DNA of 64,000 bases from Sphagnum magellanicum (taxonomy: Eukaryota; Streptophyta; Sphagnopsida; Sphagnales; Sphagnaceae). Of this stretch, positions 50,651 through 62,930 are shown piece by piece. The stretch spans positions 14,186,026 through 14,250,025 of the forward strand of contig CM038924.1 of NCBI GenBank assembly GCA_021904315.1. Direction: 5' to 3'. Under the pieces are notes generated by a model that was given only the letters and a program-made list of their open reading frames with translations, was not told the DNA's origin and did no database searches. Numbering within the stretch: the first letter of the stretch is position 1; every line of letters begins with the position of its first letter. Position numbers and translations under genes: made by a program.

Positions 50651-51646
50651 CTACAGAATTGTGCAGTAGCACTTATTTCTCTTGGGAGCATCAGAAGGCT
50701 GCTTATCTGTTTCATCCATCCCAAAAATGCACAAAATAAGAAAAAATGAGCTCATTGGAAGCAACTGTTGATAAGAGCCCTAAACCTTATCAGAGTCACT
50801 TCCAAAGTGTCAGACCATCACTTTTCTTTCAGAAATACTGATGACCCACAAACCACATCTTTCTGATGAAATGAATGGTAGACCTAAGACATCTATGAGA
50901 TCACAGAGAAATCTCTGGAACAAAACAAAAGCCAACATGACAAGAACATAAGTGCAGCCATAGCCTTTATGAGTGCAGTCACCCACCAGGAGTCAGACTC
51001 ATCATCACCTCTGAATAATACCATGTTAAACATGAAATGTCCACAGCATATGAATGTGTAAAGAAAGGATGCAACGTGAAAGCACTCTTCAAAACTACAT
51101 TGAGTGACAGGCAGCCCAAGAAGACAAAATGAGGGATTCACTCAAGGCCAAGAAAGAAAGATGGAAGCTGGTTACCACTGGCTTTGTCTGATGTAGAGGG
51201 GCGCACAACAACATGCATTGTGACAACGCAACCGGGAAGTTCACCCACTAATACTCTAGATTCAGCAAGTGTCTTGCTATTCTCCAAAATTCTCCCTGCA
51301 TTTATCAGCTTCATGTCATTGATTGACTTTGGTCCATTCTCTTTTCCTGCATTTTCAATGCACGACTTCCACATTAAGAATGGAATATGCAATAAGGTAC
51401 AAGCTCACCAAAAAAATTCTACCACTTCTTCAGCTCCAGATGGTGGTGTAGATTAAGTATAGTCTTAAACCTAAACTGAAAGCAGCACAATGACATAGCT
51501 AGGGCAGGATATTCACCTTGTGGCCACTGAGAGAGGATACTCTCTTTGAGTGTGGCAATAGTGCTGGCTGGGGCATACTTGTTGGGTCCTATGTCTGTCC
51601 CATCATATAACCGGAACTTGAGCTCCACCAGATCATCCCCAGCCAT
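50651..51646 (-). CDS. Membrane-anchored ubiquitin-fold protein (MUB), complete, 3 coding exons
   Basis: MUBs are small ubiquitin-like proteins that are prenylated at the C-terminus and recruit a group of ubiquitin-conjugating enzymes to the plasma membrane. Coding exons on the minus strand are 51646-51517, 51346-51176 and 50706-50651. Both introns are GT/AG and phase 1; the sum is 357 nt, 118 residues, the usual MUB length. Exon 1 carries VELKFRLYDGTDIGPNKY, the first ubiquitin-fold strands. Exon 2 carries DMKLINAGRILENSKTL and VVTMHVVVRP, family hallmarks. The 56-nt last exon ends KRNKCYCTIL: a CaaX box (Cys115) whose final Leu favours geranylgeranylation, with a second Cys two residues upstream that could be S-acylated. 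I chose MAGDDLVE as start because MUBs begin this way; an in-frame ATG 19 codons upstream also exists. If exon 2 is read through, translation ends without a CaaX box, so the last splice matters for membrane anchoring. Confidence 0.93.
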
Positions 51647-51697
51647 TCCTCCTCTTCCCTCACCACTATGCCTATGATATCCCCTTTGCAGGGCCTG

Positions 51698-54083
51698 CTG
51701 CAAGACTAGACCGTCTTGATCTGTTCTGAGTTCAATAGGGGCAAATCAAAAAACCACCACCATGTCTAACAACTGTTTCAATTTTACACAGATCTCTTTT
51801 TTATGTCCAGCCAGACTTTTGAATTGCCCAAAAAAAGTCAGCCAGTCCCTGTACTCATCAGCTTCTCTGATTGTCGGTGAGATCTCTCTATGGTACACAA
51901 TGTTGAACAGAGGACCACTTGTGGCAATGTCGTCAGCTCACGATTGCATGAACTAATTGAATCCTCTTCACCAGGCTTCCTGCTGTCTGTCACTACTAAA
52001 ATTTCTCAAACCAGTCATCAACTCCTTGAGGAAGAAGAATTCATTCTTCATCGCAGAAAACTGAGAAAGGCTAAAATATGCACAATTCTATTGATGCTGT
52101 CTGTTGTGAAAATACAGAGCATCCATGTCAAACCAGGACGGACTCATAGGAATACCCAACTTTTTTTTCAATCCTTTAGAGCCCTGCAAAAATTCAGGTC
52201 CTTATCTGCATCCTCCTCCTGTGCCCCCACCACTGTGGCATCTACAACTTTTTACGTTGAGTTGATGCACTTATATGTTCAAGCTCCAGCCTGTGGTTGT
52301 AGGGTAAACCACAGTTTTGCCAACCCTCAACTCTAGTCCCAATCACCTCCCAATCACCTGAATAAACCACTGCACAAACACTGCTCAGGACTACTCAGAA
52401 GATCACTCCATCTTTGTATTTACCTCACTAACCCTTCTAACTAGACAAGAATCTGAAGACAATTGGCATAAAATGTAATGCTTGTTACAATGATTTAAGG
52501 TCCAAACCGTAGTTTATGAGCCCACCCATTTGATTGCAATGTCAAAATTTCCCTCAAAAAACATGCAATTCTCTTCCATAGATACTTCCCGCAGACAGAC
52601 AGTGCACAAACTACAGCAATGAAGAAACAACATCCAGAACCCATAATACGCACAGAGAGCACAAACAATAGCAGCACCTCACGTGTCAGGATGTATTTGC
52701 CTGACCAAACAAGAGGGACATATTGCGCCTGAGGAGATCTAAACTGTGTCATTGATCTTCTGAAAAACTTGAACTTCAAACAAAGACATATGGCCAGAAG
52801 AAAGGGTTGCCACTGCCTTCGGGAACAAGGCCTACCCTAGTACAAAGGAGGATTTTGTTAAGCAAAGAGTCAACAACCATTGTGATGTGGTCAGCAATGA
52901 TGTTTGGCCTGACATGCAAAGAGCCCAGCAATCCACTAAACCAAGAGTCTCCAATCAGCAGCCATGGAATTGCAGTAAGAAACAGAAACAGAAGCATGGG
53001 TGGGGTGAGGAGAGATCAATTAGAGCACAAAATACAGACACAAGTCATGGACTAGCAAACTGGAGATAGAAAAAAGAAGCTCAAAAGAGTGACATTAAAC
53101 CACAAATGTAAGAATTTTGTCCTCCAAGCTTTCTGAATAGCAGGAAAAAATTTCTAACCAGAAATGAAAGAATTGGTCAAGAAAGCTGCTGAATGCCAGG
53201 AAGATTCACTTGACTGCATAACAAAAGCAAATTTGGATGTACCAAAGACATGCAACCGAGAAAAGGAAAAAAAACCTACGGCGTCTACACATGTAACCTG
53301 GGCCTAGTTCTGCCTCACAAAGTACATGGGGAAAAGGCTCCAGATTTGGATTCCCACAAAAAAGCCCACAGGATGGCTCAAAGCCCATTGAAGAAAGGGG
53401 ATAGAACCAAGAAATAAACAAAATCAAGATGTCAGGAGAGATAATCTAAAAGAGTTGAGCCAGGTCACAAATTCAAGGAATCGAAGGCTATCCAAAGAAA
53501 ACAACTACATGCATAACTTTGATCTCTTGGGATAAAACACCATCTCCCAGACATGCTAAAGTCCCTTCGCCACACCACCCACACCCCCCAGAAAAACAGA
53601 GATTCAAAAGGCGGAATCGCCCCCATAGCCTCAGAATCCACCAAACCCAGAACATTCAATCAACCCGAAACACAAACACCCAGAAAGAGTAGAGATTGTA
53701 CGACAATCACCTGACAAAAAGGACCCACAGAATGAACAAAATCCCAAAGAACAAAATCAAAACCCACACACAAAAAAAGGCCCCCCAAACTCCCGAGAAA
53801 GCCTAGAAAACATCAAAACACAGTTTTTGAACTTCCTAAAGTGGTGATAAACGTGATCAGCAAAAGCACAACCCAAAAGAAAATGGTACCAAAAACACAG
53901 GGATCTACACACCTTCCCTCGAAGTACACAAAGCTGCAACAAAACAGGAAAACACCTAGAACCACCCATCACCACCACCACCACCTCAAGCACCCAGGAG
54001 AATAGTGACCTAGCGAAGTTGGGACCCAAAAAAGGATACAGAACAAGGGATCTACACGTGATGCAATGGAATCAGAAACATAC
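51698..54083 (-). other. Putative long leader intron of the MUB gene
   Basis: About 2.4 kb between the two inferred leader exons. Short open frames occur on both strands, but none shows a recognisable domain or a run of splice-compatible conserved segments. I see no independent gene here. Confidence 0.4.
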
Positions 54084-54230
54084 CTGTGGGGAAGGTGGGA
54101 AGGAAGCCAGGAAGAGCAGAACCGATAACGAGATGGCTCTAGAGTGAGCAGGGAGAGAAGAGGAGAGAGGGGGTGGGGGACGCACACACAAGGAAGAAGA
54201 ACCAAGAGACTAAGGAGCCAGAAAGAAAAG
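54084..54230 (-). other. Probable 5' untranslated exon of the MUB gene
   Basis: Read on the minus strand this is a CT-rich tract ending in a strong donor, CCCACAG then GTATGT (exon end 54084). The matching acceptor is TCTTGCAG just before the MUB start (exon resumes near 51697 or 51694). The implied leader intron is about 2.4 kb. Long first introns in the leader are common in plant ubiquitin-like genes. The upstream limit is a guess; there are no transcript data. Confidence 0.5.
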
Positions 54231-57054
54231 ACAAACACCTGGCTAAGCGGTATACAGCGCAGCCTAGAAGCTTACCACATCCTACAGTTAACTAACCCAG
54301 GTTAAGTCCTACCCGGTCAGTTAACCCTGGATTCGGTCAACCACGTTGGCTGTCAGTTACGTGGCGCGATTCAATTGGATCATTCTCTTTTGACCGACCT
54401 TTTTCACTCCCCGCACTCTTCTGCCCGCTATTATTGGCCTATTATTATTTCCCTTTTTTTAACTTTTTCCTGTCGTTTTATTACCTTTACTCTTGTTTTT
54501 ATACTTTTCACCCCATATTTTTTACCCCCCATACCTGCCCGCTGCCCCCAATTTTTTTTCCCCCACCTTTTCTCGAGACTTGGACTCATTTTGTCTGGCA
54601 ACTCCCGAGGCCTGTTTCATTATTTTCACCTCACTCTTACTCTTTGGTAAATTCTAATTTACCGTTTCTATCATTAATATGGTAGTAGGTAACTGCTGGT
54701 TTTCAGCTTTGACTTTTAGACAATTAATTACCGCAGATAAATCGCTGCGCTCTTTTTCTCTCACGTGCTTTCTAGGGGTTTCCGGGGTACGTGCGATTTT
54801 TCTTTTTCTTTTACAAAAATTTCTTTTGGAATTTCGTTAAAATCTTTTATAATGTGAAGAAGGGTTGGATTTCGGTTGTTTTCGGAAAGTAATGAATATT
54901 GTAAAAATTGTATGCAATATGTGTAGTTATTAATTCCAAGTATTTTTTTGAAAATTTTTTTTGTTAAGAATTTATTTCATAAATGTGCCAAAAGAATTCA
55001 GAAATCAATCAAGAACATTGGTTGTATATTTTTTTGAAAGCACTGAAAATCTTTTCTAATTTGTCCTATCTATTGAAAAGAAAACTAGGTACACATATGT
55101 TATGGTATCTTATGTATTGAGCCACAACTTTAATTGGAACGAGTGTTTGAATTTTTCATTGTTTGTAATGCTAAATTAATTGATTTTGAAATTTGTGAAT
55201 GAATTCGTCTTTTAATATTTGTAATACAATATGGAAAGCATTTGAAAAAAAAATTGAAATGAATGTAATGAATATGAAATATTGAAAATCACTTTTCATG
55301 TGTCATAAGACATGTTTTTTTTTGTTGGGTAATGGACTTTTAAAAGGATTTCAATCTTAATTAGATTATGGAGTGATCACAAGGATTCATCCACATGGGC
55401 GCACACATTTGGCTTGTTTAAGCAAAAATGCACATTTATTAAAAAAAATTTGAAACTAATGTTTAGATGTATGTGAATGTATGTTTAATTTGTTGGTGTA
55501 ATAATAAAACAAGGCACATAAATAGAACGCTAATAACTAACAACCATAAATGTTCACATCCCACACACTAGGAGCCATGTTAAAAAATGATAAATGTAAA
55601 ACCTACACAAATCTCCTCAATAATTGTATGTAATAAGGAGACATTGTGAGCTACAAATGAGAGATGTAAAAATTGTAGTTTTTGAACTATGACAATGCCT
55701 ATTATAACTCTTAGAGACTTGGATTTGTATCTAACAATGGATCAAATAGAGATGAAAGTGATCGATGCAAACTATAGTGTTAGAATGGGATATTGAGCAT
55801 TGAGAAATCACGTGCATGTATACAAAGTCTATGCCATAGTGAAATGAATGTTTGATCTAAATTTCATGAACAACTTGCAACAAACTCTTGGCAACAATTT
55901 GTGGTTGGTTGTTGGCCAAATTAATGAATGATAACTACAGATGGTGTGTACTACGCTAAGTAGAATATCTGTTGGGGATGAACTATATGGAACAATATGC
56001 ATTGATAGAAGCATCACAAAAAAAGTGGCCAAAAAATGCCAATGATCCAAAAGACGATGAATATGAATTGCCAGTTTTGAAATATGATGAAAACAAGGAT
56101 GCATTGGTAGTAGAAAAAAAAGGAAACGTAATGGAAGAAGGACCAAAGATAAAAACACCATTGACATTGGAATCTAAAAATGGAAAATAATAAAAAAAAA
56201 ACACAAAAGAATAATCTTGTGGGTCATGTAGTCGAGTCCCTATTAAATCACAACATTGACATTTTCAATTATGTCAAACCCAAAATAATTAACCAAATTA
56301 TTCATGAATCTATGTATATGTCCCAAATCAAATATTTTCAAAGTAAAGCTTATGAGTTACATTATTTATTCTTTTACTATTTTAGTGAATATTATGAAAA
56401 TATTGTAAGAATTTTGAGATGAAACATAAAGTTTAATCATCTTTCAACATTTTTGTGACTTAAGTTAATTTATCCTTGAAATTATTAAAATGGTAATTGG
56501 TTTACAACACATGTCAAAAAGAGTTTTGAAAATTCAATGTGAAAGTTTGGATGGGTTTGAAAAAATGAATTACATTATTTTTATTACATTGGATATAGAA
56601 ATAATTGACATTTCATTATGCAATTTTATTCATGTGAGAAAACAAGTGAAATTTAAAATAATTTTTTTAATATGAACACGTGGTGCACAAGTGAAACATG
56701 CCCAAATTTCTCTAATGATTAATATGGCCATGATTGACATTGACAACGAGATTGTTAATGTCATTTAATAACCTTGGGTGGTAAGTTTTAGATGATTTGA
56801 TTTTGTAAAATATTGAATTGTTTGATCACATAATTTTATTAACAATTATGTTTTGTGATATTATTTTAGATACCATCATTCACAAATATGAGTTATTAGT
56901 AAAAAAATTATCAACAATAAGGATATTGAGGTTTATGTTGACCAATTCATCAATTCTATGTGAATGTTCATATTTAACCATAATTTTTGTTTTGGTTGAA
57001 TGCACTTGAGGCATTATACTTAAATTTTTTTTTAAAAACTATGAATTTAGAAAG

Positions 57055-57094
57055 TACAATCTTCATTGTAATGCAAATTACAATGAAGATTGTA
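57055..57094. repeat. Perfect 17-bp inverted repeat (hairpin)
   Basis: TACAATCTTCATTGTAA (57055-57071) and its exact complement (57078-57094) flank the 6-nt loop TGCAAA. Sits in AT-rich intergenic DNA with no gene nearby. Confidence 0.85.
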
Positions 57095-57468
57095 ATGAGA
57101 TTCATAATACAAAAAATTATGAATTTCACGTGCATGCAAACAAGTATTCATTAATTTATATAATCCTATGGTTCAAATGAGGTTAATTGCTTGTTACAAT
57201 TTATCATTTACCCATCATTTTACTCATAGGTCATATTATTATTATTTATTATTTATACCCTTAGAAATTCATTGTGGTGTTACAATATTATGATATTTAG
57301 TATAGAGATCAGTTATAGTTTAATTAAAATTACTTGAAGTCTTTATTAAGATGGTAATGGTATAAAACTAATATTACTTCAAAACATACGCAACTTGGTA
57401 TGATTTTTTTAATATGAATGCACAGATTAAATAATATAATATGCCCATCAAATTAAATATATCAAATC

Positions 57469-57593
57469 AACACTAATATCAACAAGGCATGTACATTTGT
57501 AATATTATGGTTGATTTGATAATATAAATAATATTATATTACTTGTTCATTTTTATTATTTAAATATTATTCAATATTGTTGATATTAGTGTT
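57469..57593. mobile_element. MITE-like 125-bp inverted-repeat element
   Basis: AACACTAATATCAAC (57469-57483) and its perfect complement (57579-57593) bound about 95 bp of AT-rich DNA with further internal pairing. No clear target-site duplication was seen. Confidence 0.45.
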
Positions 57594-59171
57594 AATATTA
57601 GAATTTTATGGTGAAGAAAAATCAAGAATGAAATCTTCAAAACTAATTAATTAATTAATTATTCAACAAACATGCATTTTTCATTAATTTCAAATGTCAA
57701 CACATTTACCTTAATTTGAAATATATATATTTTTAAAAGTTCAAATTAATGTGTTTTTATTAAAATGTTGCAAGCTTATAATTTCTTAATGAAATTAATT
57801 TCACATGTGAACATAATTATAAATTTTTATTACACCATTCCATCCAAAGGTCCTACAATATTCTCCTAAGAGATGAAAAACACTTTTTTTAGCCACAAAA
57901 TTATCTAAGTGTGTTTGCAAGGTTGTTTCACTTGCTAGACTTCTCATGAACAAAAAACAAAAGTGCCCAGAGAATTTTGCTGCTGGAAGAATTCATATAT
58001 CATTGGCAAAAGAATTAGAACTTTCTTAAGGCCCAAATCCCAAAAACAGGTGTGGTGATTTCTTTCTCCAGTATAAAGAAGGAATGGATAAAACTATCAT
58101 GACTGACAAACGCACCATCATTGGCTAGTCACCAACAAAACAAAACTTCCCACCGCCCCCTTGTGAAGAATTGATTGTCTTCCTCTTAACTTTTATTTAG
58201 TAACTTCAAGAACTGACGCTTCAAAGAACTATTCTGAATAAAGAGTGAAGATATACTTACGAGAAAAAAATGACGGGAAATAAGAGCAGTCAGCTTACAA
58301 AACAGAAAGGCGTCCCAGATGTGAAACCTTATGCATAATGAACCGCCATCATGACCATGACCCTATTCCACCACACAGGTACCATCCTCCATAAACAAAG
58401 AAATTAGTAGTCAAGTCTTTACAGTCTGGTCCTTCCCCAAAACCGTTCTTTTATTTCTCTATCCAGTAAGAATATTCCACTGGACTCTTATTTGTGAATT
58501 AAGATCAATTTTTGAAACTTCACCGCACAGAAAATAAGTCAAAAGTCTACATGGCCCAGCCAACAAAGATACAAAATTTATCAAGCCAAACAGCCAAGGA
58601 AAGACTACTACTTCATACTAGAAACACTAACCTCAATAGGTAGCTGAATAAGCAATTTCCATCCTAGACTACTGTTCTGCCTTCAGGAATGACAACTCCC
58701 CCAGCAGGTCTGTAATGGGCAATTGAAAGAAGTTTTCTGGAAAATTCACCAGAGTTACACAGCATCCAACATTTATCTAACTTTCAACAGTGAGCTATCA
58801 AAAGAAGAGTGATGAATAGACTGCAATACACAGTTGAAAGGAAAGGTGTGAGACACAGATCCCAGGTTGATTGCAAAAACTTGGGAACAGAAACAAATCT
58901 AGCTGGCTATTTGAAGCCTACAAATGTGGCACAGTACAAACTGCAAACCCATCAAATCCAAGTTGAAAAAATGACCAAGAGATTTTGCTTCACTCATGGG
59001 AAATCAGCCATGTACTACAATCTATACTCCACTGATGAAAAAGCCACCTCACCAGCATTATTGTGCACAAAACAAGGAGGAGAAGATACCCCCTTTTTTC
59101 TCCTGGTGACCAGTTAAAGCATCTACCAGTTACATCAGCTATGATGGAACTCAAGTATGAGCAAGGTTGTC

Positions 59172-62073
59172 TTAAGACCGCTGTGGAAGCTTACTGAGTG
59201 CCTGATTGATACGGTCCTCTGGAATCTGACGGTAGTTGTCATAGAAGTCCAAAATCTCCATTGCAATATTCTTTATCTGCACAAACAAATGCTCACATGT
59301 GTTTAGAACACCACCAATCACAGTAACCTTTTTATCATTTACTGGAATACACACTGGCAGAGGTCCTATGTAGTGCATTTTTGATAGTAGGTCAGCCAAG
59401 CACAAAGTGGGAAAAAAAAGGGAAAACAATTGCAAATGTCAGCTACCATCCATCAACAAAATCTCAACCAAAAAAACCCAGAAAGCCAGGCAGGATACAT
59501 ACCACATTCATGTCAACACGGAGTTCTTCAAACCACAATCGGGTGTCTTTCTCTTTGATGACACTTGCAATATAGATACATGCAAGTGCAATCATAAAGG
59601 GTGGGTATATTAATATTAGGTCAGTTCTGTAAGTGTCATTCACCAATGACCTGCATTCACACCAACAAATACAACCACCTGACAACTTTCAGATGAACAC
59701 TCTTGAACTCTACAGGACATTATGTAGACATCAACAGGGAGAGGGAGAAGACTGCTGCAATTGTCAATAACTGACATGATAGTGACAAAGACAACAATTT
59801 CATGCTCTAGTGCAATATTCAAATCCCAGAAGCTATTTGAATACAAGATGATCCCTCCTAAACCAAACATTGAACCCTAAACCCTAAAGACCTATGCGTG
59901 TTAGGTGCAGGTGGTGTCACATCTGTTTCCTTGGGTACATACAAAGTAAGAGCTGTAGTTTCAACCCAACTGATTGGACAACCTGCTAGAGCTTTCCAAT
60001 CACGCCCCACAAATTTGTACTAATGCACATTCCTTTGATTGAATGAAGAACTGTGAAGGGGAAGGGTTACAGGTTGCACCAGGTACAGGGAGTGATATCT
60101 GTCAGGCTCGCATCTTGCAACAATCTGCACCCAAAAATAATAGCAAAAAGTGTGAGGAAATGTACCCATATGAAACTAGTTCCAACACTGAAGAAGAGTA
60201 CAATCTGTGGCCCAAATTAGAATGTACAACAATATTCCTGATTGTCACCCTTGAATACATCAAATCCAAATAGACCTGTCATGCCCCATCTGTTGTACAG
60301 TCATGCCAAAAAAAAGCAAAGGACATTGTTGTAGGGCACTGTCAAGTACTAATACTTAATTGACCATATCATGCACTACCATGCACCTGTACCCATCTAG
60401 CTGCGAGTGATCAACCATAAGAATCGACATAACATGCTACTAAGGAAACAGGAAAGAAGTCTTTTTTATACTTACTGCACAAGAGGCCGATAGGGATGGT
60501 AAATGACGAGGTAGTAGTCCAAAGCTTCCAAAAGTCGCATCTCCATCTCCAAGACATCTTTGATATCATAACGATGAGCTTTATCATCTGTTGCTGTCCG
60601 TTTTCAAACCACCCTAATTAGTCCACCCCCTCTAATTAGAAGCCTAAGGAGAAGCAAATTCAAAAGAAACCCAAAAAACTTCCCACAATAATCTTTCATC
60701 AGATGCTCTTGGATGGAAAGGCCTAAGGTACTGACATACTTCTTTGTTACGAACAAGAGGCACTTCAACTTCCCATTGGAAGTCACAAAAATCTAAGCTT
60801 GATGGGGGAAGATGCCTACACATGAAAAGGCTCCTGAAAATGTCACGTATCTTCTTCATGTAGAAAACCAGGAGCTTGGCCTGGACTGTGCTCTCCTCTG
60901 CCTTGGATGCCAAGTACAGGCATGTTGGTGCAACTAAGTAGGGATCATATTCTGAAAAACTCTTCCTGCAGCATTTCAAAAAATCATTGAAATCTGAAAT
61001 TTTGCCAAACAGACAAGCCCTTGTGACAGATAGTTCAACAAGAAGTTGAAGAAACTGAGTCAAGGAAGGGTTACCTTGTGTAGACCCGCCTAAAGTATGC
61101 AATTGCTGTTGCAATGACCCTGGAAATTTTATTCATAGATCCACCAGGAATTGTCAGAAACTTGGATAAACCTATTTGCGGCAAAATGATTAAGAAAGAT
61201 GTTTGAGTATTGATGAGGAGCACAAACAAAGAGATCAAAGAAATTGGGATAATAAATAGAAATCTGCTTCATTAGCTTTGCTTGCCAAATCTTTGGCCAT
61301 GGATCTGAACCCAGTTTGGAAGGAGCAAGATGTACCTTTGACGCACCTTGGCATGAGCTCCCAATGACTTGATATCTGTAACATGTAGAAGTATCACACA
61401 AGTAAAGAAGAGAACACAGTTCAAGATTCTGCAGCTTACAATTCTTGAGTTCGCACACATCCTGTTGCAGAGAAAATTCACAGACTAACCTGGCAAAGAC
61501 AATGCATTCATCAACAGGTATGTGTCCAACATCCTGACAAATTGTTGATGCACTTTGATTGAGGGACAGAAACACTAAACCCTAAAGAGGGGAAAGGTTT
61601 GAGTCCAGTTTGTTATTACAGGATGAGAATTGGATCTTTATGAGCTTCACATCCTCAGGTGTGAATCCACGCTCTTGATCAGCTGGTAAAACTTGGCTCA
61701 CTTCTTCTTGGTCAAGAAGCTTCTTGCTGCATCCACAATTCCAAACTGCATTCAGCAAAGGGGCAAGACTGCTAAACACACTAAAAATACAAAGCTCCCA
61801 AGGAAGGAATTATGGCAAATACAAATAGCCTTCAAATTCTACAATAGTTGACAAAGCATTCCAGCATGCATTCAAACCCCCAATTGAAACATCAAGTAAC
61901 AAGACATAAGCAAATAGCAGATACAACTTTGGAACTCTGTGTTTCATTTGTGACAGACATGCATCTAATGCCATAACTATCTCAATAGACATGTTTCTGA
62001 AATTAAAAACGAGGACACAGGTGTTGGAATGGTATGCTTACCAGTGCGATGAAGCCCAAAAGTTGGCAGCCAT
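59172..62073 (-). CDS. CYCC1: Cyclin C (Mediator CDK8-module cyclin), complete, 9 coding exons
   Basis: Cyclin C activates CDK8 in the kinase module of Mediator, working with MED12 and MED13 in nuclear transcription control. Minus-strand coding exons: 62073-62042, 61726-61620, 61375-61336, 61119-61075, 60965-60847, 60593-60476, 60124-60080, 59650-59503, 59276-59172. All introns are GT/AG and phases join exactly: 759 nt, 252 residues, the usual size. The protein starts MAANFWASSHCKKLLDQEEV, then VRQRVIATAIAYFRRVYTR and APTCLYLASKAEES (first cyclin box), LEMEMRLLEALDYYLVIYHP, LVNDTYRTDLILIYPP and ACIYIASV (second fold), and ends NQALSKLPQRS. No frameshift or internal stop is needed. The least certain point is intron 5: its donor is ATAC then GTGACA, and two acceptors lie 6 nt apart (60593 or 60587), differing by two residues. 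Confidence 0.95.
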
Positions 62074-62297
62074 CTCTCAGAAGTTTGCTCACTGTATACA
62101 ACCCCAACCCTAATTTCTTCTCAGCATGAAAGGTCCTTGCAGATCAGAGGAACCCCAAGTATCCAAAGAAAATTCATAGTTGACAGCCATCTCTCAGGAG
62201 CTCATTGCATACAACCCCAACCCTAATTTCTTCCCAGCACACAAAAAGTAGCCTTTGCATATCAGAGGAACCCCAAGAATCCAAAGAAAGTTCATGG
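62064..62297. repeat. 117-bp tandem duplication spanning the cyclin C start codon
   Basis: Copy 1 is 62064-62180 and copy 2 is about 62181-62297. Shared landmarks on the plus strand are CAGCCATCTCTCAG, ACAACCCCAACCCTAATTTC and CAGAGGAACCCCAAG, each displaced by about 117 bp. Copy 1 contains the true start of cyclin C; copy 2 lies upstream with its own ATG. Differences are a few substitutions and small indels. Confidence 0.85.
62110..62190 (-). other. Candidate upstream ORF before cyclin C, created by a local duplication
   Basis: A 26-codon reading frame beginning MAVNYEFSLDTW starts in the upstream copy of a 117-bp tandem duplication. It ends with TAG 36 nt before the real cyclin C start. 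Its ATG sits in the same local context as the true start (GAGATGGCTG). It matters only if this DNA is in the mature leader; a possible acceptor (TTGTATACAG) between it and the true ATG could splice it out. Confidence 0.4.
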
Positions 62298-62842
62298 GCC
62301 TGAAACTAGAACAAATGAAGGGGGCAACAAACCTTATCAGCAACAGAAAATTTGGCTCTTGGTGAAAATGGAGGGAAATAAAGTAAAATAAAAAAATCCT
62401 CAAAGATCAATGAGACTTTTGTTTAGGTCACAACAATCTTACAATCCTATGCACCAAATGCAAAACTGCTTTTGTCTTCCGGATTCATCATTTCCCAGTT
62501 CCTTCTTCCAGAACGTTTTAGAGATTGCACTTTTGTCATATACTTAAACAATCCTCCTCTTAGAGACATACATCATTTGAAACTGGCACAAATTCTTTCC
62601 CCCAATTGGGAGGAGCTGGAGGAAAAAAAAAAACTGGCCAGAAAAAAATGACGGAAAAAGAAGACTGAGCTCTTGAAAGGGAAGTTGGAGAAGATGGTGA
62701 ACCTCTTGTGAACGTTCACAGCTCAATTTCAATCTGACTACACTTCAATCGATTCTTCCTCCTCGCTGCTCCATCCCCTCTTCGTGAACGAGCTCTCGAC
62801 ATCATTGCCACTTCTGGACATCGCAAAACCACCTGTGTCGCA

Positions 62843-62930
62843 AAACCCTAATCACTCGTGAGCCCTCTGTACCTTTTTCTCTTCCAATTGAGAACAATAC
62901 AATTAGGGTTTCCATCAAAATTAGGGTTTG
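62843..62930 (-). promoter_or_regulatory. Telo-box-like motifs upstream of cyclin C
   Basis: AAACCCTAA at 62843-62851 and TTAGGGTTT at about 62903 and 62921 match the plant telo-box (AAACCCTA), a common promoter element in genes active in dividing cells. They lie 770-860 bp upstream of the cyclin C ATG, consistent with a promoter or early leader. Confidence 0.4.

Larger units (their letters stand above)
54240..59171. other. Intergenic between the MUB and cyclin C genes
   Basis: From 54240 to about 54800 lies a C/T-rich, moderately GC region that is probably the MUB promoter side. From 54800 to 57900 it is very AT-rich and contains the inverted repeats listed. From about 58000 to 59171 composition resembles genic DNA and may include the cyclin C 3' region. 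Confidence 0.4.

Noticed and set aside
60644-60846. Extension of the cyclin C exon 5 frame by about 65 residues
   Set aside because: The family needs the DDK..RYDIKD..LEMEM segment next, which lies in a separate exon at 60593-60476; the extension is intron.
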